NCBI RefSeq assembly: GCF_964340395.1
Contig: NC_135560.1
Location: forward strand, 24,221,175-24,285,174
Reading direction: 5' to 3'
DNA length: 64,000 nucleotides
Source of the DNA: Glandiceps talaboti
Taxonomy: Eukaryota; Hemichordata; Enteropneusta; Spengelidae
The stretch's first letter is position 1. Each line of letters begins with the position of its first letter. Both the position numbers and the translations under genes were made by a program. Below, in pieces: positions 1 to 12,105 of this stretch. The notes beneath the pieces were generated by a model. The model did not search any database and was not told the DNA's origin. It was given only the letters and a program-made list of their open reading frames with translations.

Positions 1-183
1 CTACAAAGTTAATAAACATTTTTGGTCAGAGTCATATAATTCTGACCTTGAAAAAGTACATGTTTTTTGATTATCCAACAGCTTTGATATCAAAATTATA
101 ATAAATATGTTGAAGACAATATATTTGCCCGTTTTTTCTTTTCTCTGTGAATGAATCTAAAGAATTGATAACAATGTACTTGC

Positions 184-3100
184 CTTCTCTCATATTGGCT
201 GTGTACTGTATCTGCACGTAGAGATACCATCCTGTACAATGAAGCACCATTGCTGTGAGACCAACTCCATGTCTGTAACACACACATACACACACAACAT
301 TACCCAGTGCTATGGCTGATGGGGTTCACTAACACTAGTCCCCAGTGAAACACGAAAGAACAATTTATGGAATTTTATTTAATTTTATTTTTCACTAAGT
401 TCAAATCAGTTATTGAGATTCTGGACTTTATGGTTCCCCCTCAAATGGTCCAGTATTCATCATTAATATCACAATAAAGACAAATGAAAGCAAATACAAC
501 ATACTGTATTGATTTGATAAAAAACAATATCTGAGGATTCCCATTGACTTAAGCAAGTATACTGCTAGCCCTGAGACTTGGCTATCTGGATTGACAATGT
601 CATTTACCACTAATGTCAAACCAAATAACTAAGTCTCTAGGCTAACATACTGTTGGGATTTGAAATCAAATTTATCTATACTTACTGCAACTCTTCCTTC
701 AACGAAATGATTGGCTGCATTGTTGATCTCATTGTCTGTTAGACATGAAGGCACTACAAAGTATTCTGGAAGACTACAAAATGAAAACAATGGGAAACAT
801 GGTGATGACTTTGTTTGACAGTAAACCATAGTGGACAAAATACTAGGGATGGAAGACTATAAAATGATAACAACATGAAACATGGTGACAACTTTGTTCA
901 ACGGTAAACCATAGTGGACAAAATACTAGGGATGAATGCTTTCCATATACAAAGTCAGTCTATATCAATATCTGTGCATTATTTCTAGATCGTATTCTGA
1001 ATGTTTATCATACAATAAAATGATTCATAACTTTATGACTCTCTTGCTAAACAGATCACTGTTAATGTCACAGTTCTGACACTAGAGGGCAATGTATGAC
1101 GTACATGTTTGCCTTGGCAACTTTCACTATATTCTTTTCTTCACAAGTATCTGACAGCCAAATCAGAACTTATCAAGTTTTCTATCAATTCTTTTATTCT
1201 AACAATGTATCATTATCAAATACCCTAATCTGATTGTCAAATACATCCCTTTCCTGAATCAGTGAATACTAACATTTTAGCCAATACACACATTAAATTT
1301 TTGATAAAGCTGAGAGCTTTGACTGCAAACTGTCAGTCTTGTTCACTCCATGACCCATTTCTACTTCAAAAAACACATCATGTTTTCACTTCCTTACAAA
1401 TCAAACAGGAAACTTGTAAACAGCCATATTAAATGGTGCATTGTGTGAAATTTGGACTATATCATACAATTGAAAAACATTAATCAGTCAATCTGTCATA
1501 CTATTTTACTTCACAAATGATCTAGTAGCCATGGTTACCCATACCCTTACTGGCTCCAGAGGGTGCCCTTTCCAATCCAAATACCACAGATTAGCTATTA
1601 TATTGCACTGCTAGTACAAATAATCCTAGTCCTTTACATCTGAGCATGTTCAAACTGACAATTCCATACCTGTCAGAAATCTTGAAATCTTGATTAACTA
1701 GGGTGACACGAAGTTTCTTAGCATTAAGTCTTGCTATTTCGTTGTCCCAATCCTTAACATCTCTGAACTGTCTTTGATGGACAGTTTTGTCTCTTGTTAT
1801 TGTAATTCCAGGTCCATGGGCATTATTACTAATAACATGGTTTGAAGGGTTGAATGAAAATGCAAATAACAGTGGCAGCTGTGTTGGAAATGCATGATGT
1901 AGAATTGTATTCACAACCTGTAGGGTACAAGAAAATACATTTTCAAAGTCTGAGCCTACGTTTTTTAAGTTGATCATTATTCTGAATGAAAAGTTATACA
2001 TTATCTATATCAAATTCTACAGTTTATATTAAATGGACAAGTACTAGTACACATTCTTTTCATTGAGTAATTGATATAAACCTCATCTAGCAACATATTT
2101 ATGTTGAAATAAGTGTAAAATATCCATTCAGAATTAACAAGTTTGTGTTAATGCATTTTTCAACAGTAATTCTTGGGTGTACCTCAAAAATGATGTCACC
2201 AAATCTTTCATTTAGTTTGCTTAACTGCCATACTGATGATCTTAGTGATATAACAAACTGGTATGAAACTAGATATGACATTGTTATTCAGTTTCAGTCC
2301 ATGTAGTACTTGCACATAGTTCTTATCAAAACATTTTAAATGTGGAAATAAAACTGAAACTTGCATCATTGCATGCACATCAGAACAGCTATACATACAT
2401 ACATATATATGCAAATTACATCCAGCATTATCAAATGAAACTGCTAAGTAGTCAAGTTGATCTGCTTATCTCACTATTTGTGTGTCTTGGTGTAATGCAT
2501 TCTTAACAATGTCATTTTAACAGATCATGATACTAGTAAATGAATGTACTTACAGATTTGTCTTCTCCTCTAGGACTAAACTTAAAACTGAATGTATAAA
2601 CTCTGAAGTCCTTACAATGGATTTCTATCATCTTGACAGGACCAGAAACACTACTACCAGGACTAAGCAACTTTGTCTTTCTGCTTGATGACACTATTAA
2701 AGACAGAAAACACAGTGGGGGATTTTACTGCAACAAGTTCTCAAACTACATACAAGATTAATATTACACATTCACTTTATAAAGTTGATACTATTTTCAG
2801 GATATATTGTCTTATGTTATAAACGTTGTAGCAACCATGGGTTTATAGCATCAAATTTTAGATTGCTGGTACTTTTCATTGTCAACTAATATTGTCAATT
2901 AATTAATAAGCCAGACAGAACCTGACCTAAAGATTTTCATTTTATATAAATAGTACTTCAAATTCTCTGAAGTTTTATCAGATCAATGAAACTATGCTTA
3001 CAAATCATTAAGGCCAGTAGATATGGTTAATAAATTTACAATAGCAATATGAAATGAGAGGAACTAACAACATGTTACTGACTATTCCAATATTTCATAT

Positions 3101-6100
3101 CTAGAAAGTAATGTACAGGTACACTGAAATATGAAAAAATAGAAGGTTTTTGCCAGTTACCCCTATAAATTGTAAGTGTAGTATCCTAATCAAAGTGCCC
3201 TGCACTTCTACACATTCAAGCAAAGGTCACCAAGGTCATATCTATGGAAAGGTCATTCAAAGGTCATTTCATGCACTTTGCTTGTCCCCAAAATTCAATG
3301 CACTGAAACAGATATGATGATCTACCATGCAACAAAGGTATTACATCATATACGCAGCATGCAAACAAAGTCATTTTCAAATTGAACTAATTGATGGAAT
3401 TGATCACTTGAGACGGCATATTATAAAGTTGTGGTCTATTTACATTTACTTGATATTCAGTCAATAGTGATCAATCTCATCACCAAAAGAGGACATGTAG
3501 CTGAGAAATCATTGACGATTCTAATTTACACTTTCACTAAAACTTACCTGAACAGACCAGCAGGAGCTGTTCACTTCCGACTCAAAAATAATGATATATA
3601 CAACATGAAAATATTGTGATTGATTTATAAGCACAGAAAGAATTATCTATTGAGTATTTGTATTTAGTGACCTGGCCTTTACAAGAAACATACCATTCTA
3701 TACTTTTAGAAATATGTTGTTTTTTAAAGTTACTTTCCTCACTGATAAGTTTAAACTAAATCAAGCTATAACTTGATGAATATGTTCATCAGTACAGAAA
3801 ATACTATTTATTTTGACTAAAATTGTCCAATTGTATTTGTAGAAAATACTACTTCTTTCAACATCTTTCCTGGTAAACTGATATTGTGTCTACTCAGCTA
3901 ACAAACTCACAAATAAAAACAAACATGATAATGATACTGTGTTCTTACTTTGCTTGATTTTACTGATCAATGAGTAACTGTAGAACAAAATGGGTCTAAG
4001 TATCTGTCACTTTACTAACTAACTGACAGTATATGGGTAAGTTCCTACCTGGAGTGGCTTGTTATCCAGTGCAATTACAAGTATGTGATATACAATATAT
4101 GGTATGGTGTATGATTTGTCACTCAAAACATCTGATTGTTATATATCATTTATGTTGTGACTTTAATTAAGGCCCACTTTGAAAAAGGATTAAAACATTA
4201 GGTGTGAAAAACTGTTGTCTGACAAAGCTATCAGAAATGTTGGCCCAGAACAAAAGAATAAATAAAATGTAATCCTCATGGCTCCACAGATAAGAAAACA
4301 CTAATGCAAGAACCTGGGATTGAACCCCTGGTCTTTAAGTCTCCACAGATAAGAAAACACTAATGCAAGAACCTGGGATTGAACCCCTGGTCTTTAAGTC
4401 TCCACAGATAAGAAAACACTAATGCAAGAACCTGGGATTGAACCCCTGGTCTTTAAGTCTCCACAGATAAGAAAACACTAATGCAAGAACCTGGGATTGA
4501 ACCCCTGGTCTTTAAGTCTCCACAGATAAGAAAACACTAATGCAAGAACCTGGGATTGAACCCCTGGTCTTTAAGTCTCCACAGATAAGAAAACACTAAT
4601 GCAAGAACCTGGGATTGAACCCCTGGTCTTTAAGTCTCCACAGATAAGAAAACACTAATGCAAGAACCTGGGATTGAACCCCTGGTCTTTAAGTCTCCAC
4701 AGATAAGAAAACCCTAATGCAAGAACCTGGGATTGAAGCCCTGGTCTTTAAGTCTCCACTGATAAGATAACACTAATGCAAGAACCTGGGATTGAAGCCC
4801 TGGTCTTTAAGTCTCCACTGATAAGACAACACTAATGCAAGAACCTGGGATTGAAGCCCTGGTCTTTAAGTCTCCACTGATAAGACAACACTAATGCAAG
4901 AACCTGGGATTGAAGCCCTGGTCTTTAAGTCTCCACTGATAAGACAACACTAATGCAAGAACCTGGGATTGAACCCCTGGTCTTTAAGTCTCCACTGATA
5001 AGAAAACACTAATGCAAGAACCTGGGATTGAACCCCTGGTCTTTAAGTCTCCACAGATAAGATAACACTAATGCAAGAACCTGGGATTGAACCCCTGGTC
5101 TTTAAGTCTCCACAGATAAGAAAACCCTAATGCAAGAACCTGGGATTGAACCCCTGGTCTTTAAGTCTCCACTGATAAGATAACACTAATGCAAGAACCT
5201 GGGATTGAACCCCTGGTCTTTAAGTCTCCACAGATAAGATAACACTAATGCATGAACCTGGGATTGAACCCCTGGTCTTTAAGTCTCCACTGATAAGATA
5301 ACACTAATGCAAGAACCTGGGATTGAACCCCTGGTCTTTCATCACATACCTTGATATAGAGCATCCACAGCTGTTAATGGTATATCATTTTCAGAAACTA
5401 GTAAATTCCTCTGTCCAATCTCCATCTGTAAATACAATAGTAAAACACATTCATATTATAACCAAGCTTTCCTACACAATCCATGTTTTACATACTAGGT
5501 AATTGCCAGTGACTGCAGTCAGGCTTTCCTAGACAATCCATGTTTTACATACCAGGTAATTGTCAGTGACTGCAGTCAGGCTTTCCTACACAATCCATGT
5601 TTTACATACCAGGTAATTGTCAGTGACTGCAGTCAGGCTTTCCTACACAATCCATGTTTTACATACCAGGTAATTGTCAGTGACTGAAGTCAGGCTTTCC
5701 TAGACAATCCATGTTTTACATACCAGGTAATTGTCAGTGACTGAAGTCAGGCTTTCCTACACAATCCATGTTTTACATACCAGGTAATTGTCAGTGACTG
5801 CAGTCAGGCTTTCCTACACAATCCATGTTTTACATACCAGGTAATTGTCAGTGACTGAAGTCAGGCTTTCCTACACAATCCATGTTTTACATACCAGGTA
5901 ATTGTCAGTGACTGCAGTCAGGCTTTCCTACACAATCCATGTTTTACATACCAGGTAATTGTCAGTGACTGCAGTCAGGCTTTCCTACACAATCCATGTT
6001 TTACATACCAGGTAATTGTCAGTGACTGAAGTCAGGCTTTCCTACACAATCCATGTTTTACATACCAGGTAATTGTCAGTGACTGCAGTCAGGCTTTCCT

Positions 6101-9100
6101 ACACAATCCATGTTTTACATACCAAGTAATTGTCAGTGACTGCAGTCAGGCTTTCCTACACAATCCATGTTTTACATACCAGGTAAATGTCAGTGACTGC
6201 AGTCAGGCTTTCCTACACAATCCATGTTTTACATACCAGGTAATTGTCAGTGACTGCAGTCAGGCTTTCCTACACAATCCATGTTTTACATATACCAGGT
6301 AATTGTCAGTGACTGCAGTCAGGCTTTCCTACACAATCCATGTTTTACATACCAGGTAATTGTCAGTGACTGAAGTCAAAGCTCCTTATTGTATAGGCAT
6401 TACATTTTGACAACAGAAGTGTAGGATTACAACACATTTCAATAAACCTCTTACATTTAAGTCTTACACTTGAAAGAAAAGCATTCCAGACCTGTGGTTT
6501 CCCCCATGACGGACAGATTTCAATGTAGGCCCATGAAACTTCATGCACTGCATTGCATTACTGAACAAATGGACTACAGTAAACATGATAATCACTACAT
6601 ATGATGTTTATGTTCTTTCATGAACAAGTAAATCTTTCCTTTCATGAAAGAAAATGGAGGGTAAAAGTAATTGTATGAACAAAACAAAAGTAGATAAAAA
6701 CCAAACATACTGTATTATTTCACTATAAGCTAAGGTACTGTGATTATTTCATTGGCAAAACAATGTCAAATACAGGACTCAAGTTACATTTTCTCAAACC
6801 CTGTTAATTTTTTACATCAAGTACAGAACTATAAAGTATATGTGTACACAAATAGCTAGTTCCTGGTGTATCCTCCACACACAGACAACACAAACAATTG
6901 CCTTGTTCCTGGTGTATCCTCCACACACAGACAATTGTCTTGTTCCTGGTTCATCCTCCACAAACAGACAACACATAAAATTGTCTATTTACACCAAGTT
7001 ATCAATAATATATGTCATAATAAATTTGTTTCCTTGTACAGTCTGAATAATTGCATGACATCATTATTTTACGAAACTGTCCTCTTTTTATTTCCTGGAA
7101 AATTAGCATATTTTAATTGCCTTGTATGGAGTTTAGATATTTGTACATCATGAATTTCAATGTTTTATTATATTATCTGCAGTATTTATTGAGTATTAAA
7201 ACAGTTGAAATGTAATGACATTATATTTCAAGGGTTACATTTCATTTTCAGGTCATTGCAATAGTGTTATAATAAGGACTACATGGGATAATTATTTTGC
7301 TCTTGACCAACTTTTTAATCTACCAAACAACTGATTTTCACACCTCGATTTTAATATTAATCTAAAATGGGCCTTTACATGTACTTAGTTAACTAAACAA
7401 GTGTTTAAAGTCACAAATGTCAAGTACTGAGGTAAACTTTGACCTTGACTACCTTGTGTTAAAAATTAGTGGACTATGCCTACAGAGTATAACTTGGTTC
7501 AGTCCAACACATGCCTCCACTATTCTAAATGACCTAATTCTTATCAAATCAATCAAACCAATTACAAAATACCATACCATGACATATTTTAACACAGGCA
7601 TGACTGGTATCTGACCTCAAGACTCATTATACATATTATGGTGTTACTAGTTTATTGACTTTCAGTTTCCATTTCTCTCTTCTTGCTCCTTTCTGTATAA
7701 TTAATTCTACACTAAAAACAGGGTGTGTTTGATTAGAGACTCTCCACCAATCGTGAGGGTCTATGGTTTGATAGGGTTAATCATTTAAAGGCTCATGTCA
7801 GATTCAAATTAGAATTTAGGTGTGAAGAACAGTTGTCAGACAGAGCTATAGAAATAATTGGTCCAGAACAAAAGACTAAGGACCTTGGATGGAATGGAGG
7901 GCCTTTTATAGGTCAGGTGTCTACCACTTATGATATTATCATAATTTATTGAGTTGAGTTGACACAAGGAAATAAGTATTCTATATGTTGAAGTCTGCAG
8001 TATCAATTTTAATCTTTCCCCTTGTACAAAATGACCTAAACTATTGACCTGTGTCGGCTTATCATTTAATTTGTGTAAACTTCCTGAACCTATTAAACTT
8101 TACTCAAGAAAACTACAAAGCAGTGAATACTGTATATTAAAACTGACAAATTTATGACCACCAATTCAACTTACCAGATCATTGGGAAGTCAACTAAAGA
8201 TAATAAAGTCAACTTTAATTACCAAATTCTAAGGAAAGTAAACTGACGTCACAATAACACAATCTACCGACACCAAATCTTAAAGAAAGGAAACTTAAGA
8301 TAATAAATTGAACTTACCAAGTCATAGGAAGACCTTTCTGCTGTTACAAAACTAATCTTAAAGTTTGTACAGAAGAGAGCACCTGATATACCATGCTTCA
8401 AATCACCATATGAATTATACTTTAGTACATTGTGTGCTTTAGCAATCACAATCTCTCCTGCAAGAATAATATCATCAATTTAGTTCTCATCCTTATAAGT
8501 GAATAAATGATCACTTGACATATTACACTGAACATGTCAAACAGGAAATTAATTAAATATGTTCCCCCAATTTTCTTTCAGCCAGGGAAAGTATAGGTGA
8601 CATAAGGGGGCCAGGCTTTGAAAAATTTGGGTGACATAAGGAGCCAGGCTTTGGAAAATATGGGTGACATAAGGGGGCCAGGCCTTGGAAAATATAGGTG
8701 AGATAAGGGGCCAGGCCTTGGAAAATATGGGTGACATAAGGAGCCAGGCTTTGGAAAATATGGGTGACATAAGTGGCCAGGCTTTGGAAAATATTGGTGA
8801 CATAAGGGGCCAGGCCTTGGAAAATATGGGTGACATAAGGAGCCAGGCCTTGGAAAATATAGGTGACATAAGGGGCCAGGCCTTGGAAATTATGGGTGAC
8901 ATAATGGGCCAGACCTTGGAAAATATGGGTGATGTAATCATGTAAGGGACTGGGCCTAGGAAAATTTGGGTGACACAAGGAGCCAGGCCTTGATACTCTT
9001 TGAGTTGAAGATGAAAAGTGACATAACCATCTGGTCTGGAGTATGCTGAATGAAGACAAATATTGTGGAATACATAATATAATTCTACCTGCACAAGTAT

Positions 9101-12056
9101 AATTTATGACAAATCTGGAAAAGTAATGGTGACTGAACATTTTGACTCCTAGTTCAAGCACAACAAAAGGAATGACATAGATGGGTTAAGTCATCATGTA
9201 TGACAACCAGGGTATAAAGCAACTACTTTCTATTTGAACAAGATCAACTTTGTTTGCACATGGTATAACTGGTCTTAAATTCACAATGAAAGCAAATCTG
9301 GCCGTTTGCTTCAGATTTTAATCAGATTTGAAAAGAATAATTTTATACTCTTTGGGGTTTTTTTGAGTCTTTTTTTTATTCTACAATAAAAAGTCTTCAT
9401 AGGTTTGTTTTCTCACCTGATAGTAGTTTAGGTTCTGATGTTTTATCAAATACATCTTCTGCTGCTTTCGTTACCTTGTAAGTAAAAAGAAAATACAACA
9501 ACATTAACCAATATAACTTTACAATTACATCATCATAGCTGTATGAAGGATATTGCTATAAAAGTGATATGAATTAATACATAATACTATAAGCTGAGCC
9601 AGTGAATTGAAAGTATGCATATGCATATATTATAGCAGTTTACGTAGTCAACTTCTACACTTTTCTTTGTCCATTTTTGCCAGTAATATGATAAAAATAT
9701 AGAAAGAAGCTTGTGTGTATCAATTTAATCAGTGCTCACACACTTCCACACAAGACTTTTCACTCCACTTTATAACGATGTATTCCTGAATGACTTTGGT
9801 CTTTGCTGTACTATTTTCATGCAGAGATGACATGATGGCTGCACTTCCCAATCTTATTATAAAATACCAGTGCTATCTGTAGGGTTTTCCTGTAGTACAA
9901 TGTGTCTAAAACTGGTATTTACTTCTACCGATGGTTTAAATGAGATAAACAGGAAATGCTCCAATTTATTAACTGGATGACATAATAATATGAATTGATG
10001 GCCTTTGGTGTCTAATGGGTGGTTCTATAGTACTTATTTGAAATTTAGTCATTCAGAAATTATATTTGAGTTTGGTATTCTAGAAGGAACCCACTATTTA
10101 CAGTGAATGTTGAATGAACAGAATAGTTATTTGCATCTAAAATTAATATTTGAACTATTGACTATATTTCATTTAAATCTGACATTACCATGGCAACATA
10201 AACTGTAAAGCAGAGAATGTAACAATTCACCATGTAATGAAATTATGGAATGGTATTGAAATGCAGCATGTCTCTGGTTGAATATCAAATACATTATTGA
10301 TCTATGGATGATTAACATAATCAAATATGTATTAGCTGCTTTATGCATAAATTAACAGACATCAAAACTGAAAAGCAATAAGGGTCCAGTTGGGGTTAGG
10401 ATAAAAATCCCAGGATTAAAATTTATAAATTTATCAAATTAATAGTTGTCTGAAAATGTGGGTCTATATTAATAATGAATGATTCTTTGTAATTCTTATA
10501 GTTTCATTGATAGATAACACTATAATAGGAGAACCTTGGATTGAAACCCTGGCCTGAAACAACTATAGATTATTTGACAATAAGCACTCTGTATAATCTA
10601 CATGATCACTGTATATCCACAGGGTGGATGATTGCAAAGTTCAAAGGTCAATATCATTGTAAGACATATTAAAGTCAGGTCAAAGGTACCCCTTACATGT
10701 ACAAATACTATAGCTGTATTTTATTTTACTATCTCACAACATGTCAAACCTGGCCCTGCTGTTCAAGAGGGAGAATAACAACAAAGATAATTTTGAGCTA
10801 GTTTATATACATTGATGTAAAAATAACACAAAAGAGGAAGTAAAATGAAAACTTGTATCAATCTAATATATATGTTTCAGTTTCAAATCTGATAAAGATT
10901 ACATTGAGTACAATTTTATTGTGATTAATAACAAACATCAGTAAAACACAGCTGCTTCAATTACGACCTTTGACCTCTAAATGTCATAAGACTGGTATGT
11001 GATTCTCAACACAAACCATGAGCTGTATGAACTCCGAATCATTTTTTGTGAATATTTGTATTTCTCCTCACTTTGCTTTCTAATTCAGGCAAGAGATATT
11101 CAATATCTAAATGTAGTAAATGTCATGGTGTGTGAATCAATCATTTGATATATCATATTGCACATTTAATATTCAGTAGCACTGCAACCTACACAGTCTC
11201 TATATCATTCTATATACTCAAGATATAAATTATTAAAACTGTCTTCTTTACATTATCACTGTGCTTTGCAAACCTCAATAAGTATGTCTGCAATATGTGC
11301 AGTGACAAGACATTAGTTTGATGTCGTGATTAATTAGTGTACAGTACCATGGTATACTAGGTACAGTAGTGGCCAGTGATGGTAATTTGAAATATTCATA
11401 AATGCCTAATGATGTCAATGTTTTGTACCAGGACCATCCTTGAATATGAATTTTAGTCCCCACAGACAAGTCAAGTTGACTGTGGTACTGGGCTACTACT
11501 ACTGCTACTACTACTACTGGGTTACTGGTATATGTGTATGTGGTTACACATGATTAGTACAAAGCAAGCAACAGTGGTAACTTTGAAATAACTCAAATCC
11601 TGTTTTGCAGTAATATTATAGGCATGTCATATAATATATATGTTGTTGTTATTGACTGACTATTAATGTTTTATCATCAAACAGCTGGGATTATTAGATA
11701 ACCAAGTAACTAATATTTTAACAATATCTCATTGTGTATCTGGTATTGACAACTATAAGGTCTACTTCTTTTTTCCACCAGTAAAGTCACTTTGTATTCA
11801 ACATCTATTTTGTGTTTTTGATGCAAAATATCTCCCTAATTTCTGTCTCTTCAGTTTGATTGTGTTGTTAAGAATGATACATTCTATTTCATAACCTTGA
11901 ATTAGAGTCACTAATATGTTGTCTGAATAGCTTTCATTGAATCATTACATAAGGTCACAAGTAAATTCATTTTTTTAAATGTTTATTTATACAAGTACAT
12001 GTAATTAAGACAAGTACATGTATTTAAATACATACATATATGTTTACACTGTTACT

Positions 12057-12105
<49 letters not shown>

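Noticed and set aside
2099-2281. 60-codon minus frame between myotubularin exons
   Set aside because: The exons at 2554-2693 and 1670-1917 join in phase and match the family without it.
4283-5339. A cluster of tRNA genes suggested by repeated GGGATTGAACCC
   Set aside because: Only the T-arm-like part is present; no acceptor stem, D arm or anticodon arm can be laid out in 59 bp.
4283-6378. CRISPR array
   Set aside because: Units are directly adjacent with no unique spacers and the DNA is animal; these are minisatellites.
8549-9161. 181- and 202-codon minus-strand frames, and an 86-codon plus frame
   Set aside because: Products of the 33-bp repeat, open because the unit is a multiple of three.
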